This document shows, piece by piece, positions 1 to 6,540 of a stretch of DNA of 12,289 bases. The first letter of the stretch is position 1. The number at the start of each line of letters is the position of its first letter. Source of the stretch: Nitrospirota bacterium (GTDB lineage: Bacteria > Nitrospirota > JACRHJ01); contig JAKAHE010000044.1 of the NCBI GenBank assembly GCA_021815285.1, positions 1 through 12,289 of the forward strand. Reading direction: 5' to 3'. The position numbers and the translations under genes are program-made. The notes under the pieces were generated by a model. It ran no database searches. It saw only the letters and a list, made by a program, of their open reading frames with translations, and had not been told where the DNA came from.

Positions 1-96
1 CTGGAGGGTGCCCACGGTGTTGCCGGGGAGATGGGGCACATGGTGGTCGAGGTGTGGGGGCCTCCCTTCCCTTGCGGCAAGCGTAATTGCGACTAG
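1..96 (+). pseudogene. Fragment of a ROK-family sugar kinase/regulator (partial, truncated)
   Basis: Frame 1 reads 31 codons before a TAG at 94-96. They match the signature region of ROK (repressor/ORF/kinase) proteins: a GAxGxAGExGHMxV block at residues 3-16, then a G-P-P-x-P-C-G-K-R-x-C stretch at 20-30 that corresponds to the ROK zinc-binding CxCGxxGCxE motif. The first Cys is replaced by Phe and the Gly before the last Cys by Asn, and the frame stops just after this motif, where a real ROK protein would continue for roughly 100 residues or more. The fragment faces lgt head-on and the two overlap at about 70-84. The ROK match is what I see; a rearrangement or an assembly chimera is inference. 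No complete gene exists here. Confidence 0.6.
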
Positions 97-168
97 GAAC
101 GCGGCGGCGATAAGGACGCCGTATGTATGGACGGTTAACGGGCCTATATGAAACAGTATCGGGTGCAT
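61..168 (-). CDS. lgt: Prolipoprotein diacylglyceryl transferase, N-terminal part only
   Basis: Starting at the ATG at 168-166, the minus strand encodes MHPILFHIGPLTVHTYGVLI followed by a hydrophobic segment ending near LAAREGR. This is the characteristic N-terminus of Lgt, the inner-membrane enzyme that attaches diacylglycerol from phosphatidylglycerol to the lipobox Cys of prolipoproteins. The start is well supported: the TPR stop codon TAA shares its last A with the ATG (TAATG), and AAGGAG lies at 179-174, about 5 nt upstream. The frame stays open to the window edge, but after about codon 34-36 the residues (Pro- and His-rich) no longer resemble Lgt, and the plus strand reads as a ROK fragment instead. 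Lgt would normally be about 260-280 residues. It belongs with lspA, two genes upstream, since LspA acts on the product of Lgt. Confidence 0.8.
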
Positions 169-887
169 TATTTCTCCTTACTCTCCTTCTTGTCCTTTGT
201 CTTCTTTAAGGCTTGGGCATCGGATATAGATGTTATGGCCAGCTTTCTCAGTGCATCGTCCGTTTTGGGCGACATGTCGAGCACGGTCTCCCATTCCTTT
301 ATCGAGGCGTCCCAGTCCATTTCTTTCGCGTAAATATCACCGAGCATGTGGTGCGCGTCTATGTTGCCGGGGTCCGCGTTGAGGACGGCCTTGAAGGATT
401 TCTTGGCCTCCTCTATCCTTCCGGCCTCGAAGTGCAGTTTTCCGATTATCTCGAGGCACTCGAAATAAGACGGATCTTCTTCCAGGGCGAGCTTCAAGTA
501 ATCCAGGGCGTAATCCGGGTAGCCGAGGCTTTTATAGCAGACGCCCATGTTGTAGTATAGCTCCGGAGCGAAATCCGGCGCCTCCTGCTCCAGGCGCTTG
601 AATACGCGCAGGGCCTCAAGGAACTTCTCCTGGGCGACGTATACGCTGGCAAGCGCGAAGGTGGATTCCATATCGGCAGGATCCAGCTTTATGGCCGCTA
701 TAATCACTTCGAGCGCGGCATCGTACTGCGCGTTATGGAAATATATGTCCGCGAGTTCGTGGTACGCGGGGGCATACTTCGGGTCGATCTCGATGCACTT
801 CCTGAACCACTGAACAGCCATAAGCCAGTTGCCGCTTTCGAGCGCGTCCTGACCTTTGTTGAAAGCCTGGCTCAGTTTATTCTCCAA
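168..887 (-). CDS. Tetratricopeptide-repeat protein (soluble, 239 aa)
   Basis: The protein is made almost entirely of TPR units, about six between residues 8 and 210. Each shows the usual pattern of small residues at positions 8, 20 and 27 and a D-P-x-x or similar turn between units (EIDPKYAPAY, KLDPADMEST, EEDPSYFECL, NADPGNIDAH). A Lys/Glu-rich tail (last ~15 residues) follows. There is no signal peptide or membrane segment, so it is probably cytoplasmic and a protein-protein scaffold; its partner is unknown. The start is a TTG at 887-885, preceded by GGAGG at 897-893 with 5-nt spacing; no ATG or GTG alternative is better placed. It lies 17 nt after lspA and overlaps lgt by one base, so it is translationally coupled to the lipoprotein-maturation genes. 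A role in envelope biogenesis is inference from position only. Confidence 0.85.
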   Translation of the reverse strand: MENKLSQAFNKGQDALESGNWLMAVQWFRKCIEIDPKYAPAYHELADIYFHNAQYDAALEVIIAAIKLDPADMESTFALASVYVAQEKFLEALRVFKRLEQEAPDFAPELYYNMGVCYKSLGYPDYALDYLKLALEEDPSYFECLEIIGKLHFEAGRIEEAKKSFKAVLNADPGNIDAHHMLGDIYAKEMDWDASIKEWETVLDMSPKTDDALRKLAITSISDAQALKKTKDKKESKEK

Positions 888-904
888 AACAACCTCCGCG
901 ATTC

Positions 905-1396
905 TTAACCCGATTTCTTTTTTATCAGAAACTCGTAACCCAGGAGGAACACCCCGACCGTAATGCCGGAATCGGCGATATTAAATGCCGGCCAGTGATA
1001 AAACTCCCTTGCGTGCCAATCTATGAAATCGACGACATAGCCAAGCGCCGCCCTGTCGGCGATATTACCCGCCGCCCCGCCTATTACCATTGCGAGCGCG
1101 ACAAGCGTCAGGGTCTCGCTCTCATCTGTTTTACTGACAAAATAAAGCAGGAGCAGAACCGCCACAACCGCGCTGACAAGCAGGAACGGGAGCCTTAAGC
1201 TCTCCGGCGCGTAGGCCATGATGCCGAACGCCGCCCCGGTATTATGGACGAGGGTGATGTCGAAAAACCCATTTACAACCCGGAGCGATTCTCCGGGAGC
1301 CATGTGCCCTGCCACCAGGAACTTCGTCAGCCGGTCGAGGCAGAACACCAGGCCGCCGGTTATTAATATTATCTTACTTTTACGGGACAATGGCAA
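905..1396 (-). CDS. lspA: Lipoprotein signal peptidase (signal peptidase II)
   Basis: LspA is an inner-membrane aspartyl protease that removes the signal peptide from diacylglyceryl-modified prolipoproteins (the step after Lgt). The 163-aa frame has normal length and four hydrophobic segments (about 7-24, 66-86, 95-113, 140-157). Conserved blocks are visible: LDRLTK at 20-25, HNTGAAFG at 51-58, GNIADR at 110-115 and FNIADSGITVG at 138-148. The catalytic aspartates are expected to be D114 and D142, both present, with N111 and N139 also kept. The start is a TTG. The one at 1396 has AGGG only 2 nt upstream, whereas the TTG at 1390-1388 (161 aa, starting MSRKSK) has the same AGGG about 8 nt away, so the downstream start is more likely. 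It follows ileS, a common gene order, but here a palindromic element separates the two. Confidence 0.93.
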   Translation of the reverse strand: MPLSRKSKIILITGGLVFCLDRLTKFLVAGHMAPGESLRVVNGFFDITLVHNTGAAFGIMAYAPESLRLPFLLVSAVVAVLLLLYFVSKTDESETLTLVALAMVIGGAAGNIADRAALGYVVDFIDWHAREFYHWPAFNIADSGITVGVFLLGYEFLIKKKSG

Positions 1397-1407
1397 TACC
1401 CTAAAAT

Positions 1408-1571
1408 AATTGCATCAGGACGAGCGGACATTGGATTGGTGAGTTGGAAATTCTTGGCGAAGCGAGCGGCCATGCGGCAAACTGTCAGAGGCGTGAGCCG
1501 AGTTTTTGCCGCATAGTGAGCGAGCATTAGAATTCCCGAACGAATCCACAGGAAGCGAGCCTGATGCAATT
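1408..1571. repeat. 164-bp imperfect palindrome (MITE-like or large hairpin element)
   Basis: The ends are perfect 12-bp inverted repeats: AATTGCATCAGG at 1408-1419 and its complement at 1560-1571. Inside, weaker complementarity continues, and a second good stem pairs ATGCGGCAAA (1472-1481) with TTTGCCGCAT (1505-1514) around a ~23-nt loop region. The whole stretch can thus fold into one long interrupted hairpin in DNA or in the ileS-lspA transcript. It fills the ileS-lspA gap exactly up to the ileS stop codon (1574-1572) and has no credible coding content; small frames across it show no family resemblance. It could be a non-autonomous mobile element, an intergenic repeat family, or an RNA processing/attenuation structure. 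A target-site duplication is not evident. Confidence 0.6.
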
Positions 1572-4502
1572 TTAACCTTCCAAAACTCCGGAGCACCTGC
1601 CGCACAGGGTTGGATGCGCGGCGGAGCTTCCAATGTCTTTCTTTATCTGCCAGCAACGCTCGCACTTCACGCCGTCAGCTGGAGAGGCTACAACTTGAAA
1701 TCCCGGCGCCACCTCGGATTCCGGAATATTTTCCGGGACTGAGTTAAGAGAATATATCAGCGCTTCGGATACTATAACTATCGACGCAAGCTCATCTTTA
1801 TATTGATTAAGCAAATCGGCCAGCTTCGTCTCTGCGTAAATCTCCACCTTCGCGTCAAGCGAATGGCCTATAACTCTGTCCGCCCGAAGCTTCTCAAGCA
1901 CCTTCGCCGCTTCGCCGCGGACAGCGAGAATCCTGTCCCACCGCTCTGCCAGCGCCTCGTCCGTCCATTCGTCGTGAAGCTCCGGGAATGCCGCAAGATG
2001 CACGCTCGGCTCCTTCCCCGCGCCCGGGAGGAACGACCAGACCTCTTCCGCCGTGAACGAGAGCACCGGGGCCATCAGCCGCACCATGCCGGAGAGGATC
2101 TCGTACATCGCAGTCTGCGCCGAGCGGCGAAGGATGCCGTCCGGTTTCTCCGTATACAGCCTGTCCTTCAGGATGTCGAGATAGAACGCGCTCATGTCCA
2201 CGGCGCAGAAGTTGTGCAGGGTGTGGTAGATGAGATGGAACTGGCTGTCGTCGTATGCCTGCCGGATTTTTTTGTTCAGCGCCTGGAAGCGGTGCAGCGC
2301 CCACCTGTCGATCTCCGCCATGTCTTTATACGGCACGGCGTCCCTGGCCGGATCGAAATCATATAAATTGCCGAGTATATATCGCGCCGTGTTCCTTATG
2401 CGCCGGTAAGCCTCGGAGAGCCGCTTCAATATCTCGTCGGAGATGCGCACGTCCTCGGTATAATCGGACGCCGAAACCCACAGCCTAAGTATCTCCGCCC
2501 CGTACTGGTCGATTACCTTCTGCGGCGCGATGACGTTGCCCTTTGACTTGGACATCTTCTTGCCCTCGCCGTCCATCGTGAAGCCGTGAGTCAGGACGCT
2601 TGCAAACGGGGCCTCGCCGACCGTGCCGACGGATGTGAGGAGCGAGCTCTGGAACCAGCCCCTGTGCTGGTCGCTCCCTTCGAGATATAAGTCCGCGGGC
2701 CATGCAAGCTCAGGACGCCTCTTCAATACCGCCGCCTGGCTGACTCCGGAATCGAACCAGACGTCGAGTATGTCGGACTCCTTTTTGAACTCCGTCCCGC
2801 CGCACTTCGGACACTTCGTCCCGCCGGGCAGGAGTTCGCCTGCGTCTTTTGTAAACCAGATATCCGCGCCTTCCTTCTCCATGAGATTCGCCACGTGAGA
2901 GACGATATTCTCGTCCATCAGCCGCTCGCCGCACCCGGCGCACTGGAAAATCGTAATCGGCACCCCCCACGACCTCTGGCGGGATATGCACCAGTCCGGG
3001 CGGTTCTCAATCATGCCGCGTATGCGGTCTATTCCCCATTCCGGAACCCATTTAATTTTGTTTATGTATTCCAACGCTTTCCTGCGCAGGCCGTTCTTCT
3101 CCATGGAGATGAACCACTGCTCCGTCGCGCGGAAGAGCACCGGGTTCTTGCACCGCCAGCAGTGCGGGTAGGAGTGCGATATTTTCTCCACGGCGAGGAG
3201 CGCGCCTACTTCATTGAGCTTCTCTATAATAGCGTCGTCCGCCTTGAAGACGTGCTGACCCGCGAAGAACTTCACGTCGTCCGTGAATTTTCCGTGGTCG
3301 TCAACAGGCGTGTAAATATCGAGGCCGTACTTCTGGCCTATCTCGAAGTCCTCCTGCCCATGCCCCGGCGCGGTATGGACTATCCCCGTGCCCGCCTCAA
3401 GCGTAACGTGCTCGCCCGTCAGCACGGGTGAGAGGCGGTCCAGGAACGGGTGCCGGAAATTAAGCCCTTCAAGTTCCGCCCCTTTAACTGTATTTATAAT
3501 CTTGGTCTTGGAACGTTTGAGCGATTCCTGAATGATTTTAGGTTGCTTTTTCTTTTTTAAGTTAAGCTGTCCAGAGATTGAATTCAACCCGGTTATCTGT
3601 AGGAAAGGGCGCAATAGGTCGCTTGCAACAATCACAAATTCTTTCTCGACAGAAAATTGTTGATATATCGCTCTCTCTAAAAGCACATACTCAAACTCCG
3701 GATGTAATGACAGCGCGAGGTTCGCGGGCAGCGTCCAGGGCGTGGTCGTCCAGATGACGGCATAAACGGGTTTCCCCGCCGCTGCTTCCTGAATCTTTTT
3801 AAGGGTCTCTTTCGCGCGCGGGTTATTCTTCTCCGCCCAGTCCGCGAGCGTCCCGTCCAGCCTGAATTTTACATAAACCGACTTCGACGTATGGTCGGCG
3901 TATTCCACCTCCGCCTCGGCAAGGGCCGTGACGCAGGATGCGCACCAGTGGATCGGCTTTTTGCCCTTGTATACCCCGCCGTTGCCGACGAACTTCCCGA
4001 ACTCCCGGACAATTGCCGCCTCGTAGGGGTAGTTCATCGTGAGATAGGGGTTGTACCAGTCCCCGATTACGCCGAGGCGGATAAATTCGTCTCTCTGTAT
4101 CTCCACGAATTTCTTCGCATATTCCCGGCAATGGGCGCGGAACTCGCCCGGCGGCATGGATTCCTTTTTGCCCTTCAGATCCTTATCCACCTGAAGCTCT
4201 ATCGGCAGGCCGTGGCAGTCCCATCCGGGGACGTAAGGCGCGTCGAAGCCTTCCATATTCCGGGATTTGACTATTATGTCCTTTAATATCTTGTTCAGCG
4301 CATGCCCGATATGGATATGGCCGTTTGCATATGGCGGGCCGTCGTGGAGGATGAACTTCTCTTTGTCTCCGCCGCGCGCACGGAGAAGCCCGTAGAGGTC
4401 TAACTCCTTCCAGAGCTTTAGAAAATCCAGTTCCCTCGCGGAGAGGTTCGCCCGCATGGGGAAGTCCGTGCGCGGGAGGTTCAAGGTATCTTTGTAGTCC
4501 AT
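1572..4502 (-). CDS. ileS: Isoleucyl-tRNA synthetase
   Basis: This class I synthetase charges tRNA-Ile in the cytoplasm. The frame opens at an ATG at 4544 (990 aa), but I place the start at the ATG at 4502-4500 (976 aa, MDYKDTLNLPRTDFPMRANL), which is the usual IleS N-terminus. It has AGGA about 4 nt upstream, and the upstream ATG lies inside the -10 box of the likely promoter. Numbering from 4544, HIGH is at 78-81, KMSKS at 663-667, the editing (CP1) domain has TTTPWTLPAN and HTAPGHGQED, and a C-terminal zinc-binding pair CERC (961-964) and CGRC (981-984) is intact. Residues about 286-355, inside CP1, are odd: the DNA is AT-rich, Lys/Ile/Asn-rich residues are over-represented, and the segment looks about 20-30 residues longer than usual. 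The gene heads the ileS-lspA-TPR-lgt cluster. Confidence 0.97.
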   Translation of the reverse strand: MDYKDTLNLPRTDFPMRANLSARELDFLKLWKELDLYGLLRARGGDKEKFILHDGPPYANGHIHIGHALNKILKDIIVKSRNMEGFDAPYVPGWDCHGLPIELQVDKDLKGKKESMPPGEFRAHCREYAKKFVEIQRDEFIRLGVIGDWYNPYLTMNYPYEAAIVREFGKFVGNGGVYKGKKPIHWCASCVTALAEAEVEYADHTSKSVYVKFRLDGTLADWAEKNNPRAKETLKKIQEAAAGKPVYAVIWTTTPWTLPANLALSLHPEFEYVLLERAIYQQFSVEKEFVIVASDLLRPFLQITGLNSISGQLNLKKKKQPKIIQESLKRSKTKIINTVKGAELEGLNFRHPFLDRLSPVLTGEHVTLEAGTGIVHTAPGHGQEDFEIGQKYGLDIYTPVDDHGKFTDDVKFFAGQHVFKADDAIIEKLNEVGALLAVEKISHSYPHCWRCKNPVLFRATEQWFISMEKNGLRRKALEYINKIKWVPEWGIDRIRGMIENRPDWCISRQRSWGVPITIFQCAGCGERLMDENIVSHVANLMEKEGADIWFTKDAGELLPGGTKCPKCGGTEFKKESDILDVWFDSGVSQAAVLKRRPELAWPADLYLEGSDQHRGWFQSSLLTSVGTVGEAPFASVLTHGFTMDGEGKKMSKSKGNVIAPQKVIDQYGAEILRLWVSASDYTEDVRISDEILKRLSEAYRRIRNTARYILGNLYDFDPARDAVPYKDMAEIDRWALHRFQALNKKIRQAYDDSQFHLIYHTLHNFCAVDMSAFYLDILKDRLYTEKPDGILRRSAQTAMYEILSGMVRLMAPVLSFTAEEVWSFLPGAGKEPSVHLAAFPELHDEWTDEALAERWDRILAVRGEAAKVLEKLRADRVIGHSLDAKVEIYAETKLADLLNQYKDELASIVIVSEALIYSLNSVPENIPESEVAPGFQVVASPADGVKCERCWQIKKDIGSSAAHPTLCGRCSGVLEG

Positions 4503-4539
4503 ATTGTCCTTGAATAAATGGGATTTGTCAGAATAGGGA

Positions 4540-4569
4540 ATCATATCACCAGTGGGTATTCGATGTCAA
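4540..4569 (-). promoter_or_regulatory. Predicted sigma70-type promoter for ileS
   Basis: On the minus strand, TTGACA (4569-4564, a perfect -35) is separated by 18 bp from TATGAT (4545-4540, a near-perfect -10). Transcription should begin near 4533, giving a ~30-nt leader to the ATG at 4502. Because the -10 overlaps the upstream in-frame ATG (4544-4542), that codon would not be in the mRNA. This decides the ileS start. Confidence 0.7.
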
Positions 4570-4605
4570 GAATGCCATGCTTTTACTTGATATTACGATT
4601 TCTGC

Positions 4606-4634
4606 TTGACCGCTTGCGAGGTTCACTATATCTT
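4606..4634 (+). promoter_or_regulatory. Predicted promoter for the first universal stress gene
   Basis: TTGACC (4606-4611) is followed after 17 bp by TATCTT (4629-4634); an overlapping TATATC (4627-4632) gives a 15-bp spacing. A ~55-60 nt leader leads to a strong AAGGAGG (4685-4691) 5 nt before the ATG. The element resembles the promoter before the MFS gene (8782-8809): both share TTGAC, GC, TG, GGTT and TATATCTTT in the same order. Confidence 0.6.
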
Positions 4635-4696
4635 TTAATATAAATAACGAGAGAGGGCGAGTAAACCAGGAACCCGTTTTTCAAAAGGAGGACGGT

Positions 4697-5128
4697 ATGT
4701 ACAAAAAGGTGCTTGTCGCATACGACGGCTCGGAAAAGGCCCATGACGCTTTCAAGTTTGCGCTTGAGATGGCGGCCGTTTGTCCGGACTCGTCCACGAA
4801 ACTTGTCGTCGTTTCTGTGGCGCAGATGCCGGAACCTATGGATTATGTGGAGATGAACCCCGGCGCCATAATGGACGGCATCACGAAATATTACGAAGAC
4901 CTTTTCAAGGGCCTTAAGGCCGAGGCGGAGAAGAAGGGGGTAAAAATAGACACGAAGGTGATAGTCGGGCATCCGGCGGACATGATTGTCAAATATGCCC
5001 AGGAGAAGGGCTGCGACATGATTGTGATAGGTCACCGGGGCAGGTCCAAGGTCGCGGACTGGCTTCTCGGTTCCGTGTCGAGAAGGGTAGCCTCATACTC
5101 GCACTGCTCCGTTACCATCGTAAAGTAG
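4697..5128 (+). CDS. Universal stress protein (UspA family), copy 1
   Basis: The 143-aa protein is a single Usp domain. It begins with the typical MYKKVLVAYDGSEKA strand and loop, including the nucleotide-contacting Asp (D10), and ends with the ATP-binding signature G-x2-G-x9-G-S at residues 112-126 (GHRG ... GS). It therefore belongs to the ATP/AMP-binding Usp group, cytoplasmic and probably dimeric. AAGGAGG sits 5 nt before the ATG. It is roughly 60% identical by eye to the second Usp gene at 6541, and the pair brackets the antiporter, so they probably arose by duplication. No convincing terminator follows, so transcription could read on into the riboswitch region, though a separate promoter starts at 5159. 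No aptamer is visible in its own leader. The specific target is unknown; Usp proteins commonly bind or modulate neighbouring transporters, and here that would be the antiporter (inference). Confidence 0.93.
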   Translation: MYKKVLVAYDGSEKAHDAFKFALEMAAVCPDSSTKLVVVSVAQMPEPMDYVEMNPGAIMDGITKYYEDLFKGLKAEAEKKGVKIDTKVIVGHPADMIVKYAQEKGCDMIVIGHRGRSKVADWLLGSVSRRVASYSHCSVTIVK

Positions 5129-5158
5129 GCCACCATATGAAAATTATTTAATTGCTTG

Positions 5159-5188
5159 TTGACAAGGCGATATCTACTCTGATACGAT
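5159..5188 (+). promoter_or_regulatory. Predicted promoter for the riboswitch-antiporter operon
   Basis: TTGACA (5159-5164, consensus -35) and TACGAT (5183-5188) are 18 bp apart. The start site would fall near 5195, only a few bases before the riboswitch aptamer (from about 5202), so the leader consists almost wholly of aptamer plus terminator. Confidence 0.65.
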
Positions 5189-5201
5189 TTTAAAAAATAA
5201 G

Positions 5202-5260
5202 ACAGGCGATGGAGTTCGCCTTTCAACCGCTTCGGTAGTATTAAGCTGATGACTCCTACT
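5202..5260 (+). ncRNA. Fluoride riboswitch aptamer (crcB motif)
   Basis: The sequence matches the crcB-motif consensus in order and spacing. GGCG (5205-5208) and CGCC (5217-5220) form the first stem, enclosing GATGGAGTT. GCTT (5229-5232) and AAGC (5243-5246) form the second stem. The conserved TGATGACTCCTAC (5247-5259) follows. GGAGT (5211-5215), in the first loop, can pair with ACTCC (5252-5256), giving the pseudoknot that builds the fluoride/Mg2+ site in this class. The 3' pseudoknot arm is also the 5' arm of the terminator at 5252-5290, so fluoride binding should block terminator formation and switch on the antiporter, usp2 and dynamin-like genes. Recognition is from memory of the consensus; the pairings are seen directly. 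No other riboswitch class fits as well. Confidence 0.9.
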
Positions 5261-5290
5261 CTCGGTTTTCAAGAGGGCAGGAGTTTTTTT
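5252..5290 (+). terminator. Intrinsic terminator serving as riboswitch expression platform
   Basis: ACTCCT (5252-5257) pairs with AGGAGT (5279-5284), and CTCT (5259-5262) with AGAG (5272-5275), across a small internal loop; the T-run extends from 5284 to 5290. It lies between the promoter at 5159 and the ATG at 5313. Its 5' arm reuses the aptamer's pseudoknot strand, so aptamer folding and termination are mutually exclusive. Confidence 0.85.
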
Positions 5291-5312
5291 ATGCCCTGAA
5301 AGGAGCCTGCTT

Positions 5313-6518
5313 ATGTACCAGGTATGGGGATTGGCCTCTCTCTGGCTTGGGCTTGCCTTAATCGCCACTTTGATCTCGATTTGGCTCAGGGTAGCAACTG
5401 CGCTTTCCGAAATAGTGGTCGGCACGGTGGCTCAGCTTATAATCGGGGCGGCAATCGGGGCGACGTTAAAGGCCAACGAGCCGTGGATTACATTTCTATC
5501 CGGTACCGGCGCAATCGTGCTTACTTTCCTTGCCGGCGCTGAACTCGACCCGGTAGTTTTCAAGGCCCGATGGAAAGAGGCCACGGTTATCGGGCTGATC
5601 GGGTTCTTCGCTCCGTTCCTGGGTTGCGCCGCACTTGCTTATTACGTCCTTGGGTGGACGGCCAAATCAAGCTGGCTTGCGGGCGTTGCGCTATCAACGA
5701 CTTCGGTTGCAGTGGTCTACGCGGTAATGCTCGAACTAGGATTAAACAAGACCGAGTTCGGTAAAGCCGTATTAGCCGCCTGCTTTATTAATGACCTCGG
5801 GACCGTAGTCGCCCTCGGCCTCATCTTCGCCCCGTTCACCATAAAGACGCTGATATTCGCCGGCGGCGGCATCATAGTTTTTATAGTCCTTCCTTTCCTG
5901 ACTCCCCGGTTTTTTAAAAGATACGGAGATAGACCTTCCGAAATGGAGGCCAAGTTCCTGCTCCTGGTGCTTTTCGGGCTTGGCGCCCTTGCCGGATGGT
6001 CCGACAGCGAAGCCGTCCTTCCCGCATATATCGTCGGGATGGTCCTCGCGGGCACCGTGGGAAAGGACCACACCCTTATCAGGCGGCTCCGGACGCTTAC
6101 TTTCGGACTCCTCACCCCGTTTTATTTCATTAGGGCTGGCTCGTTCGTATCAATCCCCGCCATTTTCGCGGCTCCCGTCGCCCTGCTGGTGTTGTTCGGG
6201 GCGAAGATGGTTACAAAGTTCATCGGAGTCTATCCTGCAACCAAGTTCTATAAATATGCCCAGAAGGAGGGCATGTACACCACGCTTCTTATGTCAACGG
6301 GCCTGACCTTCGGCTCCATCTCCGCGCTGTTCGGCCTGTCTCACCATATCATTGACCAGCAGCAGTACTCTCTGATAATAGTTACGGTAATCGGCAGCGC
6401 CGTCGTGCCGACGCTGATAGCCAACGCCTTCTTTATTCCGAAATATTTGCTCCCAAAAAAGAAAGCCGAGGTCCACTCTGAGTTCGCGGAAGAGGTCGAG
6501 CTCGAAAACGAACCTTGA
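5313..6518 (+). CDS. Cation/proton antiporter, CPA family (Na_H_Exchanger type), under fluoride riboswitch control
   Basis: This is a 401-aa polytopic inner-membrane protein with about twelve hydrophobic segments. It shows CPA signatures: FLAGAELD at 72-79 (the FxxGLE-like helix), STTSVAVVYAVM around 128-139, a core N160-D161 in CFINDLGTVVALG, and TPFYFIRAG at 268-276. The Asn-Asp pair, rather than Asp-Asp, is typical of electroneutral exchangers; a Kef-type Gln-Asp is absent, as is any RCK/TrkA_N regulatory domain. A short charged C-tail (from about 381) is cytoplasmic or exposed. AAAGGAG (5299-5305) lies 7 nt before the ATG. It is the first gene after the fluoride riboswitch, followed 22 nt later by usp2, so its expression should rise with fluoride. 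Whether it exchanges Na+/K+ for H+ or takes part in fluoride removal itself cannot be told from sequence. It is not a CrcB/Fluc or CLC protein. Confidence 0.92.
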   Translation: MYQVWGLASLWLGLALIATLISIWLRVATALSEIVVGTVAQLIIGAAIGATLKANEPWITFLSGTGAIVLTFLAGAELDPVVFKARWKEATVIGLIGFFAPFLGCAALAYYVLGWTAKSSWLAGVALSTTSVAVVYAVMLELGLNKTEFGKAVLAACFINDLGTVVALGLIFAPFTIKTLIFAGGGIIVFIVLPFLTPRFFKRYGDRPSEMEAKFLLLVLFGLGALAGWSDSEAVLPAYIVGMVLAGTVGKDHTLIRRLRTLTFGLLTPFYFIRAGSFVSIPAIFAAPVALLVLFGAKMVTKFIGVYPATKFYKYAQKEGMYTTLLMSTGLTFGSISALFGLSHHIIDQQQYSLIIVTVIGSAVVPTLIANAFFIPKYLLPKKKAEVHSEFAEEVELENEP

Positions 6519-6540
6519 ACAAAAACCACGGGAGGCCGCA

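Noticed and set aside
1408..1571. Palindrome as an integron attC site
   Set aside because: The size would fit, but I see no GTTRRRY/RYYYAAC core sites at the ends and no cassette-like gene layout.
1369..1665. Minus-strand frames of 98 and 72 codons across the ileS-lspA gap
   Set aside because: They read through the palindrome and the ends of two real genes in another frame; Arg/Ala-rich with no domain or good start.
1803..2366. Plus-strand open frame of 187 codons
   Set aside because: It is antisense to the conserved C-terminal half of ileS, is Arg/His-rich and shows no family resemblance.
2895..3431. Plus-strand open frame of 178 codons
   Set aside because: Antisense to ileS including conserved editing-domain sequence; no ribosome-binding site or domain.
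4503..4544. Upstream ATG at 4544 as the ileS start
   Set aside because: It lies within the TATGAT -10 of a good promoter (4545-4540), has no proper ribosome-binding site, and the extra 14 residues are not typical of IleS.
4583..5035. Minus-strand frame of 150 codons opposite usp1 (and a similar one opposite usp2)
   Set aside because: These are mirror frames of the conserved Usp genes; their mutual similarity only reflects the duplicated sense genes.
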